DNA from: Halopiger xanaduensis SH-6 | GTDB taxonomy: Archaea > Halobacteriota > Halobacteria > Halobacteriales > Natrialbaceae | DNA: 64,000 nt | Assembly: GCF_000217715.1 (NCBI RefSeq) | Contig: NC_015658.1 | Coordinates: 124,001-188,000, forward strand | Reading direction: 5' to 3' | Shown here: positions 26,868-34,804 of the stretch, one piece after another | Layout: every line of letters starts with the position of its first letter | Position numbering within the stretch: the first letter of the stretch is position 1 | Position numbers and translations under genes: made by a program | Notes under the pieces: model-generated | The model's database searches: none | What the model was told of the DNA's origin: nothing | The model's input: the letters and a program-made list of their open reading frames with translations, nothing else

Positions 26868-29474
26868 ATGGCCACCCGAACTACCCACCTCGATATCACG
26901 GGCATGTCCTGCGCCAACTGCTCGGCGACGATTCAGGACACCCTCGAGTCCCTCGACGGCGTTTCGGAGGCGAACGCCAACTACGCCACCGACGAGGGCT
27001 CGGTTACGTACGACCCTGACGAGGTATCGCTCGTGGCGCTCTACGACGCGATCGACGACGCCGGCTACGGCGCCGTCTCCGAGACGGCGACGATCGCCAT
27101 CGCCGACATGTCGTGTGCGAACTGCGCGGAGACCAACGAGGCCGCCCTCGAGAGCACGCCCGGCGTCGTCGACGCGGAGGTCAACTACGCGACCGACGAG
27201 GCGCAGGTCACCTACAATCCCGCCGATGCCTCGCTCGCCGACCTCTACGACGCCATCGAGGACGCCGGCTACTCGCCGGTCCGCGAGGACGACAGCGACG
27301 AGGAGTCAGGACGGGACGCGCGCGACGCGGCCCGGCAGGACGAAATTCGGAAACAACTCCGGTTGACGCTGTTCGGGGCAGTGCTGTCGGCCCCGTTCCT
27401 GTTCTTCCTGGCCGATCGGTTCCTGTTGGCGGGGAGCTACGTCCCCGGACAGGTCTTCGGCCTCGAGTTCGGCTGGCTCGAATTCGCACTCGCGGCGCCC
27501 GTCCAGGCCGTACTGGGCTGGCAGTTCTACAGGAACTCCTACAAGGCGCTCGTGAAGAACAAGCGGGCCAACATGGATGTGCTCATCGCGCTGGGCTCGT
27601 CCACGGCGTTCGTCTACAGCGTCGCCGTTCTGCTCGACCTCATCGCCGGCGACGTGTACTTCGACACGGCCGCGTTCATCCTCGTGTTCATCACGCTGGG
27701 GAACTACCTCGAGGCCCGCTCGAAAGGCCGGGCCGGCGAGGCCCTCCGGAAGCTCCTCGAGATGGAAGCCGAGACGGCGACGATCGTCCGCGAGGACGGG
27801 TCCGAGGAGGAGGTTCCGCTCGAGGACGTCGAGGTCGGCGACCGGATGAAGGTCCGGCCGGGCGAGAAGATTCCCACCGACGGCGTCGTGGTCGACGGCC
27901 AGTCGGCGGTCGACGAGTCGATGGTCACCGGGGAGTCCGTCCCCGTCGAAAAGGAGGAAGGCGACGAAGTAGTCGGCTCGACCATCAACGAGAACGGCGT
28001 GCTCGTCGTGGAGGCGACGAAAGTCGGTTCGGACACGGCGCTCCAGCAGATCGTCCAGACGGTCAAGGACGCCCAGTCGCGCCAGCCGGAGATCCAGAAC
28101 CTCGCGGATCGCATCTCGGCGTACTTCGTGCCGGCGGTCATCGCGAACGCCCTGTTCTGGGGGACCGTCTGGTTCCTGTTCCCCGAGGCGCTGGCCGGAT
28201 TCGTCGACTGGCTCCCGGTGTGGGGCCAGGTCGCCGGCGGCCCCGCGCCGGCCGGCGGTGGCGTGTCGGTCTTCGAGTTCGCGGTCGTCGTCTTCGCGTC
28301 GGCCGTGCTGATCGCCTGTCCCTGCGCGCTCGGGCTCGCGACGCCCGCCGCGACGATGGTCGGGACGACCCTCGGCGCGCAGAACGGCGTGCTGTTCAAG
28401 GGCGGCGACGTCCTCGAGCGCGCGAAGGACGTCGACACCGTCGTCTTCGACAAGACGGGGACGCTCACCGAGGGCGAGATGGAACTCACCGACGTGGTCG
28501 TCATCGGCGAGGACGGGACTCCGCTGTCGGACGGCGGCGAAGCGGCGCCGGACGGCGGCCAACTCGCCGCGCAGCCCCAGCGCTCGGAGGACGACGTTCT
28601 CCGACTCGCCGCGTCGGCCGAGAGCGGGAGCGAACACCCGCTCGCCCGGGCGATCGTCGAGGGGGCCGAGGAACGCGGCCTCGACGTTAGCGATCCCGAC
28701 GCCTTCGAGAACGTCCCCGGCCACGGCGTCCGGGCGACGGTCGACGGCGGCGAGGTGCTGGTCGGGAACCGGAAACTCCTGCGGGACGAGGGGATCGATC
28801 CCGAACCGGCCGCCGAAACGATGGAGCGCCTCGAGAAGGAGGGCAAGACGGCGATGCTCGTCGCCTACGAAGGCGAACTCGTCGGCGTCGTCGCCGACGC
28901 TGACACGGTGAAGGAAACGGCGGACGACGCCGTCGCGGCCCTCCGCGAGCGCGGCGTCGACGTAATGATGATCACGGGCGACAACGAGCGGACCGCCCGC
29001 GCGGTCGCCGAACGCGTCGGTATCGACCCCGAGAACGTGCGCGCCGAGGTCCTGCCCGAGGACAAGTCCGACGCGGTCGACCGCATCCAGGACGAGGGCC
29101 GACAGGCGATGATGGTCGGGGACGGCGTCAACGACGCCCCCGCGCTGGCCGTCGCCCACGTCGGAACGGCGATCGGATCCGGGACGGACGTCGCCATCGA
29201 AGCGGCCGACGTGACGCTGATGCGCGACGATCCGCTGGACGTGGTGAAAGCGATCCGCATCTCGGACGCCACGCTGCAGAAGATCAAGCAGAACCTCGTG
29301 TGGGCGCTGGGCTACAACACGGCGATGATCCCGCTCGCGTCGCTCGGCCTCCTGCAGCCGGTACTCGCCGCGGCCGCGATGGCGTTCTCGAGCGTCTCGG
29401 TGCTGACCAACAGCATGCTGTTCCGCCGGTACGATCCGGACCGGGACTACGAACTGCTCGGCCGGTTCCGCTGA
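26868..29474 (+). CDS. copA: Copper-exporting P-type ATPase CopA (P1B-1)
   Basis: 868 aa. Two N-terminal HMA domains (GMSCANC, residues 12-18, and MSCANC, residues 81-86). The membrane part is followed by the actuator motif ([16 protein letters not shown]), the Cu site CPC at residues 484-486, DKTGT with Asp528, SEHPLA and [10 protein letters not shown]. The last helices carry [12 protein letters not shown] and [14 protein letters not shown], the N/Y and MxxSS pattern I recall for Cu(I) pumps. It exports Cu(I), receiving it from CopZ. It is co-located with the Lrp-TRASH regulator and stands about 100 nt after it. Confidence 0.95.
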   Translation: MATRTTHLDITGMSCANCSATIQDTLESLDGVSEANANYATDEGSVTYDPDEVSLVALYDAIDDAGYGAVSETATIAIADMSCANCAETNEAALESTPGVVDAEVNYATDEAQVTYNPADASLADLYDAIEDAGYSPVREDDSDEESGRDARDAARQDEIRKQLRLTLFGAVLSAPFLFFLADRFLLAGSYVPGQVFGLEFGWLEFALAAPVQAVLGWQFYRNSYKALVKNKRANMDVLIALGSSTAFVYSVAVLLDLIAGDVYFDTAAFILVFITLGNYLEARSKGRAGEALRKLLEMEAETATIVREDGSEEEVPLEDVEVGDRMKVRPGEKIPTDGVVVDGQSAVDESMVTGESVPVEKEEGDEVVGSTINENGVLVVEATKVGSDTALQQIVQTVKDAQSRQPEIQNLADRISAYFVPAVIANALFWGTVWFLFPEALAGFVDWLPVWGQVAGGPAPAGGGVSVFEFAVVVFASAVLIACPCALGLATPAATMVGTTLGAQNGVLFKGGDVLERAKDVDTVVFDKTGTLTEGEMELTDVVVIGEDGTPLSDGGEAAPDGGQLAAQPQRSEDDVLRLAASAESGSEHPLARAIVEGAEERGLDVSDPDAFENVPGHGVRATVDGGEVLVGNRKLLRDEGIDPEPAAETMERLEKEGKTAMLVAYEGELVGVVADADTVKETADDAVAALRERGVDVMMITGDNERTARAVAERVGIDPENVRAEVLPEDKSDAVDRIQDEGRQAMMVGDGVNDAPALAVAHVGTAIGSGTDVAIEAADVTLMRDDPLDVVKAIRISDATLQKIKQNLVWALGYNTAMIPLASLGLLQPVLAAAAMAFSSVSVLTNSMLFRRYDPDRDYELLGRFR

Positions 29475-29697
29475 TCGGAACCGCCGGCACGAGTCCGATA
29501 CTCTCATTTCTGTCTATTCTGTATAAGTGATATATGGGTGTTGAATCTCCGTAGGCGCGGCTCGACTTTGCAAGCAGTCCCCTCACGACGACTGGCCCCG
29601 AAGCATTCGACTAAATGGATTATCTATTCGGCGGCCAGAAGCGACAGAACGAGCTCGCTGACGACGAAAAACGCATTTCTACAGTAGTCGATTCACA

Positions 29698-30225
29698 ATG
29701 GTAGATTCAAATACAACAAACCGAGATCGGTCTCGTTACCAGCGGGGTGAGGACCGTGGCCAATCAGTATCATCAATAGTCGTAGCTGTTTCTGAAATGG
29801 ATAGCGACCAAATTGATAACGTGAGTGATGTAGTTGCGGAGGTCGCCGGTCCTGCTCACGCAACTGTCCATCTCGTCTGTCCCTTTTCGGCCGACGAGTT
29901 CGAGACGACGATTACTCGACTCGAGTACGACGCCGAATCGCCGCCGGAGCCGGACGAACTCGCAAAGCGGTCGCAGTCGGTTCGGGACGTGGCGACCGAA
30001 TTACGCGATCCGGCTCGAAACTACGGGATGCCGATTACCGTTCACGGTCGGATCTCCGATGATATCGGCGAAGCGATCGTCGATATCGCGACCGAGGTTA
30101 CCGCCGATCGCGTCGTTATCTGCGGCGGGAACCGGTCGCCGACGAGGAAGGCCATATTCGGGAGTACGTCGCAGTATGCGCTCCTCAATTCGCCGTGTCC
30201 GGTTACGTTCGTCCGCGACGACTGA
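29698..30225 (+). CDS. Universal stress protein family protein
   Basis: 175 aa. After a hydrophilic N-terminal tail (about 25 residues, TNRDRSRYQRGEDRGQ) the Usp fold begins at SSIVVAVSEMDSDQIDNV; the C-terminal part VVICGGNRSPTRKAIFGSTSQYALLNSPCPVTFVRDD keeps the Usp nucleotide-loop layout (G-2x-(R/S)...GSTSQ). The second Usp in the window; the two are not close in sequence. Start is the ATG at 29698. Confidence 0.82.
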   Translation: MVDSNTTNRDRSRYQRGEDRGQSVSSIVVAVSEMDSDQIDNVSDVVAEVAGPAHATVHLVCPFSADEFETTITRLEYDAESPPEPDELAKRSQSVRDVATELRDPARNYGMPITVHGRISDDIGEAIVDIATEVTADRVVICGGNRSPTRKAIFGSTSQYALLNSPCPVTFVRDD

Positions 30226-30335
30226 AGAATTCGCCGCCGCCATCTTGATTCGGCGCACTTCCCGGACCGACGGCCATCCGGGTACTCGTGCAACAAATCG
30301 TGAAAATTATCTTTCTCGCGGTAGCGACCACGGGT

Positions 30336-31154
30336 ATGGACGTCTACGGTATCATCGGCAATCCCGTCGAGCACTCACTGTCGCCGCCAATGCACGAAGC
30401 CGCCTTCCGCGAGCGCGGCATCGACGCCAAGTACGTCACCTTCGAGGCCGATCCCGATCGGATCGAGGAGGCGTTTCGCGGCGCCGAGGCGCTCGGAATC
30501 GACGGCCTGACCGTCACGCTGCCGTTCAAACACGACGCATTCGAGTTCGCCGACCCGGACGTGCAAATCGAGCGGGTCGGTGCGGTCAACACGATCGACT
30601 TCACCGAGTCCGGGCCCGTGGGGTTCAACACCGACATGACCGGGACGCTTCGCGCCTTCGAGCACCACGACGTCGACCTCGAGGGGGCTCGAGCGGTCGT
30701 CGTCGGCGCCGGCGGGGCCGCCCGGGCGCTCGCCTTCGGCTTCGAGGAAGCGGGCGCGGACGTCCAGATTGCTAACCGCACGGAGTCCAAGGCACACGAC
30801 CTCGCCGACGAGGTTCCGGACGCGACCGGTCACGGACTCGACGAACTCCCCGGCCTGATGGCCGACGCCGACGTCGTCGCCAACGCGACCAGCGTCGGGC
30901 TGGAGTCGGACGAGTCGGTCGCCCCGGCCGACGCCTGGCATGGGGACCTCGTGGCCTTCGATGCAGTGTACAAGCCGCTCGAGACGCGGTTCCTGCAGGA
31001 CGCGGCGGCCGCCGGTGCGCAGACGATCGACGGCGCCTGGATGCTGCTGTTCCAGGGCGTCGACGCCTTCGAGATCTGGACCGGCGAGGACGCGCCGCTC
31101 GAGGCGATGAACGAGGCGCTCCGAGATCGGTTGGACGACGACTCTCAGCAGTAG
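30336..31154 (+). CDS. aroE: Shikimate dehydrogenase AroE
   Basis: 272 aa from the ATG at 30336. The shikimate-binding N-terminus is YGIIGNPVEHSLSPPMHEAAFRERG, with LTVTLPFKHD (the conserved Lys) and NTIDFTESGPVGFNTDM. The NADP loop is AVVVGAGGAARALAFGFEEAGA. The C-terminus has AFDAVYKPLETRFLQDAAAAGAQTIDGAWMLLFQG. All catalytic landmarks are present. It reduces 3-dehydroshikimate in aromatic amino-acid synthesis. It is a core gene at the edge of the sugar island. Confidence 0.96.
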   Translation: MDVYGIIGNPVEHSLSPPMHEAAFRERGIDAKYVTFEADPDRIEEAFRGAEALGIDGLTVTLPFKHDAFEFADPDVQIERVGAVNTIDFTESGPVGFNTDMTGTLRAFEHHDVDLEGARAVVVGAGGAARALAFGFEEAGADVQIANRTESKAHDLADEVPDATGHGLDELPGLMADADVVANATSVGLESDESVAPADAWHGDLVAFDAVYKPLETRFLQDAAAAGAQTIDGAWMLLFQGVDAFEIWTGEDAPLEAMNEALRDRLDDDSQQ

Positions 31155-31224
31155 TGAGGCGGAACCTGGCTCGGGATTGCTACGTCGGTGCACATCACAG
31201 CTACGGACGAGCGTGCCGAGAAGT

Positions 31225-31407
31225 TCACCGATACGCTCGAGTGATCCCCCAGAACAGTGCCGCTGCGACGCAGACGAACGAGGCGACGGTGGCGAAGAAG
31301 AGCAGTCTCGGGACGATCGGCCACACCAAGATCGCGATGACGACCAGCAGAAGGACGATAATGAGATTGAGTCGGTGAACGATCGCATCTTCTGCTGTTG
31401 TCTTCAT
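31225..31407 (-). CDS. Small two-span membrane protein
   Basis: 60 aa: a short hydrophilic start, a very hydrophobic helix (LIIVLLLVVIAILVWPIV), a turn and a second helix (LLFFATVASFVCVAAALFWG), then RAYR. Start is the ATG at 31407. It sits after the GH105 gene on the same strand, separated by 134 nt holding a hairpin. No family recognised. Confidence 0.6.
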   Translation of the reverse strand: MKTTAEDAIVHRLNLIIVLLLVVIAILVWPIVPRLLFFATVASFVCVAAALFWGITRAYR

Positions 31408-31484
31408 ATCTCCAATTTCACCTTCTCAATAATGTATCTTTAACAACAGTGGGGATCACCCATTTCCTGCCGGCGATTTCGTAA

Positions 31485-31513
31485 CTGCTCGATTCGGCGA
31501 ACCTATCGAGCAG
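31485..31513 (-). terminator. Hairpin after the GH105 gene, possible terminator
   Basis: CTGCTCGAT (31485-31493) and ATCGAGCAG (31505-31513) form a perfect 9-bp stem with an 11-nt loop, 29 nt past the GH105 stop. No T-tract follows on the minus strand, so it may instead stabilise the 3' end of the message. Confidence 0.4.
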
Positions 31514-31541
31514 CTACGGAGAAGGTGTTTTCGTCCGCGCC

Positions 31542-32591
31542 TCAGACGTCGAGGTCCGCCTCGAGAACCCGCTTACCGGCGATCAGGAACCAGCCCTGGC
31601 CGTAGAGGTTGATCGCCTGCGGGGCCTCCGGACCGCCGGGCATCGCCGCGTTGCGCTGGACCGCGCCGTCCGGAGTCACGACCGTCTTGGCCGCGCCGAT
31701 CGCGTCCTCGGCGACCTCGCGGTACTCCTCGTCGAGGAGGCCGCGGTCGACGGCCTCGGTGAAGGCGTAGGCGTACTGGAGGGTCCCCGAGGTCTCTAAG
31801 TACATCGTGTCGTCGTCGATGAGGTGGTGCCAGAAGCCGCTCGCGTCCTGGTACTCGGCCATGCTCAGGAGGTGGTCGGTGACGAGCTCCTCGAGGCGGT
31901 CGCGCTCGGGGTGGTCCTCGGGCACGTAGTCCAGCGTGTCGAGGACGCCCGTCGCAAGCCAGCCGTTGCCGCGCAGCCAGAGCGAGCCGTCGGGGTAGCT
32001 GTTGGGCTGTTCGCGCCAGATGTGTCGGTAGAGGTCGGTGTGCGGGTCGCGGAGGTGTTTATCGTGGACCAGAATCTGGTCGACGGCTTCGTCGATTGCT
32101 TCGGGCCTGTCCGCGATCTGGCCGTAGCGAGCCATGAACGGACACATCATGTATATGGCGTCGATCCACAGCTCGATATCGTCCATGTGGTGGGTGATCC
32201 CGCCGTCTTCGCTGCGGGGGGCGTCCTCGTGGAGGTACTCGAACTGTCGTCGGCACGCCTCGAGGTAGGACTCGGGCCCGCCGTTCTCGTAGGCCTCCAG
32301 CGCGAGCACGGCGACCGCGCCGGCGTCCGGGATCGGTCGGAAGATGCGGTGCTCGTCCCACTCCGGGACGACGTCGATCGAGCCGTAGGCCATCAGGCCG
32401 TCGCTCGACTGCGAGCGGACGGCCCAGTCGATGTACCGCTCGGCGATTTCGGTGTGTTCGTCGTCGTCCGTCGCCAGCAGACCCCGAAGTACCATCGGCC
32501 GCTCGCCCTGGATGAAATCCTCGAAATCGAGGTCGATCGTGTACTCGGCGACGGTCGGGAGCAGTTCCTCTAGCGGACGTTCTCTAGCCAT
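31542..32591 (-). CDS. GH88/GH105 family unsaturated glucuronyl/rhamnogalacturonyl hydrolase
   Basis: 349 aa. The (alpha/alpha)6-barrel family pattern is visible: HMDDIELWIDAIYMMCPFMARYGQ (with the likely catalytic Asp), DPHTDLYRHIW, SLWLRGNGWLATGVLDTLDYV (the WxRGNGW signature), and ASGFWHHLIDDDTMYLETSGTLQYAYAF. Family members remove the 4,5-unsaturated uronic acid that pectin lyases leave at chain ends. No signal peptide, so it acts in the cytoplasm on imported oligosaccharides. This is a natural partner of the PL11 lyase at 45187. A TATA-like TCTATAACC lies about 33 nt upstream. Confidence 0.9.
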   Translation of the reverse strand: MARERPLEELLPTVAEYTIDLDFEDFIQGERPMVLRGLLATDDDEHTEIAERYIDWAVRSQSSDGLMAYGSIDVVPEWDEHRIFRPIPDAGAVAVLALEAYENGGPESYLEACRRQFEYLHEDAPRSEDGGITHHMDDIELWIDAIYMMCPFMARYGQIADRPEAIDEAVDQILVHDKHLRDPHTDLYRHIWREQPNSYPDGSLWLRGNGWLATGVLDTLDYVPEDHPERDRLEELVTDHLLSMAEYQDASGFWHHLIDDDTMYLETSGTLQYAYAFTEAVDRGLLDEEYREVAEDAIGAAKTVVTPDGAVQRNAAMPGGPEAPQAINLYGQGWFLIAGKRVLEADLDV

Positions 32592-33030
32592 ACGAAGTCA
32601 TGTGACGGATTATCACTTAAGGTTATAGATGTCGTTTGCATCGCCGTCCGTCGTCTCGTCCACCGGAGTCTTCCCGCGGCGACAGTCGAAGACGTATCGA
32701 GACCGGCGGGTGTAATCAGTCCTTGAACGGCAGGCGATGACGCGAACGGTCCGACGACGCTCGCGACAGGTGCTCCGTCGCTGCGGATGCGATCCGCGTC
32801 ACCATCGCTCGGTAGCGAGGCTAACAACGGCACCGATCGAACGACGAGCCGGCACCCCGGAAGCAACTATCGACGTACCGCGAGCCTACGCCGAGTAACC
32901 GACGTTTTCCATCGGTCCGATTACGACGGGATTACTACCGAACGGTCGACGCACCGATCGGCCGTTCGGGTATCGGGAACACCGCAAGAACGAAGGCGAC
33001 CGGCCTCGAGTCGGTGATACGTCTTTCCAC
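32592..33030. other. Intergenic between divergent GH105 and uxuA genes
   Basis: 439 nt with no plausible ORF. It contains the GH105 promoter near 32615-32630 and a 22-nt sequence at 32960-32981 that recurs at 34159-34180 with three changes, downstream of uxuA; the shared core is ATCGGGAACA. Confidence 0.5.
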
Positions 33031-34062
33031 ATGGCACCTGATACGACGATCCGCGTCGGCGTCCGCACGCGATCCCTCGCAGAACCGCGACTCCAGTACG
33101 TTCGCCAACTCGGCGCGACGGATATCTTCGTCGACCACGCGGACGTCGACGAGGAACCCGACGAGTTCAACGACCGCGATGCAGGGGCGACGCTCGCGGT
33201 CGGGCGCGACGCGATCCCTTCCGTCGCGGACCTCGAGGCGGCGAAAGACCGCGTCGAGGCCGCCGGGTTGACCTTGATCGGCATTCAGTCGCTGCCGTAC
33301 TCGCTGTACGGCGATATCATGTTCGACCGGGAGGGGAAGGAAGACGCCCTCGAGCAGATCACCACGCTCGTTCGAAACCTCGGGGAGGCCGACATCCCCA
33401 TCCTCGGCTATCAGTGGAACCCGCGGGGCGTGGTGCCGATGCGAACCGGGACGGCCGAACTCCGCGGCGGTGCACGGGGAACCGCGTTCGATTACGACGA
33501 AATCGACGATCCCGACGCGCTCGCGCCCGGCCTCGACCGCGAGTACACGGAAGCCGAGTTCTGGGACAACTACGAGGCCTTTCTCGAGACCGTGTTGCCG
33601 GTCGCCGAGGAGGCCGGCGTCGAGATGGCGCTACACCCCGTCGATCCGCCGGTCATCGAATCCATGTGCGGCATTCCGCGGCTCTGCCGCAGCGTCGAGA
33701 ACTTCGAGAAGGCGATGGACCTCGTTCCGAGCGATAACCACAGCCTCAAACTCTGCCTAGGCTGTTTCTCGCAGATGGGCGAGGACGTCACCGACGTGCT
33801 CCGGACGTTCGGCGAGCGCGACCAGATCGGCTTCATCCACTTCCGCGATGTCGTCGGAGCCGTTCCCGAATTCCACGAGACGTTCGTCGACGAGGGGAAC
33901 TTCGACACGACCGACGTCGTCGAGACGCTGGACGAAATCGGCTACGACGGCGTCGTGATTCCGGATCACGTCCCGGCGATGACCGACGACACCGACTGGA
34001 GACACCGCGCTCGCGGCTACACCGTCGGTTATCTGCGCGGCGTCATCGATACCGTTCAGTGA
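33031..34062 (+). CDS. uxuA: Mannonate dehydratase, UxuA family
   Basis: 343 aa, TIM-barrel. Recognisable family segments: GITLIGIQSLPYS-like (here LTLIGIQSLPYSLYGDI), NWNPRGV-like QWNPRGVVPMRTGTAELRGG, VEMALHPVDPPVIESMCGIPRL, LKLCLGCFSQMGEDV, IGFIHFRDVVG and GVVIPDHVPAMTDDTDW. It would dehydrate D-mannonate to 2-keto-3-deoxygluconate in glucuronate breakdown. It directly precedes the GH115 gene, which would liberate glucuronic acid. UxaC and UxuB partners are not seen here, though the Gfo/Idh genes could fill the reductase step. Confidence 0.88.
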   Translation: MAPDTTIRVGVRTRSLAEPRLQYVRQLGATDIFVDHADVDEEPDEFNDRDAGATLAVGRDAIPSVADLEAAKDRVEAAGLTLIGIQSLPYSLYGDIMFDREGKEDALEQITTLVRNLGEADIPILGYQWNPRGVVPMRTGTAELRGGARGTAFDYDEIDDPDALAPGLDREYTEAEFWDNYEAFLETVLPVAEEAGVEMALHPVDPPVIESMCGIPRLCRSVENFEKAMDLVPSDNHSLKLCLGCFSQMGEDVTDVLRTFGERDQIGFIHFRDVVGAVPEFHETFVDEGNFDTTDVVETLDEIGYDGVVIPDHVPAMTDDTDWRHRARGYTVGYLRGVIDTVQ

Positions 34063-34804
34063 CCGCCGAGAGCGACATCGCGCGAACCGCTTCGGCCCGT
34101 TCTACCTGTAATTGGCCCACGATACACGGCCGTTTCTCGGTCCGTTTCGTCCACCGTCGGTCGTTCCGGAATCGGGAACAGACTGCCCCGATCACACCAC
34201 CGCCCCGGGGAGGCCCCGTTGCCGAGAAATCGACGACCCGAGACGACTCGAGCCGTCTGTATGAACGAGTCGGACGATACTATCGAGACCGAAGGGGCAC
34301 GCTCGAGGGCGATGACGCAGCCGTCCATCGACGGTCTCCGGTTGCACCACCAATTCAGCCGAACGAGAATATCCGTTCCGATCGGACCGACGCTGTCGTC
34401 GAACGGCGGATTTCGACTGTACTGTTCGTTGCATCGGATACGGTGAGAGCGGATTCGTGGATCCACGTTGAACGGACGTGCCGGGCGTTACTGACTGTCT
34501 CTCGGGATGCTCTCGATATTTCGTCCGGTATGGTCGGACAATCTGGAAACGGCCGCTATTTGGGCGAACGGCCAGTTATGTGGCCTCTCTCGATAATGGA
34601 TGTACGATCATTATGGTTCGTTTACAGCTGTACCTACGTAAATACTAATCGCAGAATAGCCACTATCGGTGGTCCGGTCACGCCGGACGGTATCAGATAG
34701 AACTACGATCCGTCTCGGCACTGGGAGACCGATTCAACCGGACGGTTCGTCGCCGGGCCGACCGCCGAACCCACCCGAACCTACAAATAAACAAGCCGCA
34801 ATGA
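34063..34804. other. 742-nt gap without a convincing gene
   Basis: ORFs are Arg/Ser/Thr-rich and do not resemble proteins. A TATA-like CTACAAATAA (34781-34790) precedes the GH115 gene. The 22-nt motif copy at 34159-34180 lies in the first part. Confidence 0.5.

Noticed and set aside
27306-29507. 733-codon open frame on the minus strand across copA
   Set aside because: It is the antisense frame of a certain CopA gene; the protein is Arg/Asp/Glu-rich without domains, as is usual opposite GC-rich haloarchaeal genes. Similar long antisense frames at 21167-22636, 23198-24760 and 61768-63771 were dropped for the same reason.
34059-34700. 213-codon ORF between uxuA and the GH115 gene
   Set aside because: Composition is Arg, Ser and Thr rich, no fold or motif, and no promoter or ribosome site.
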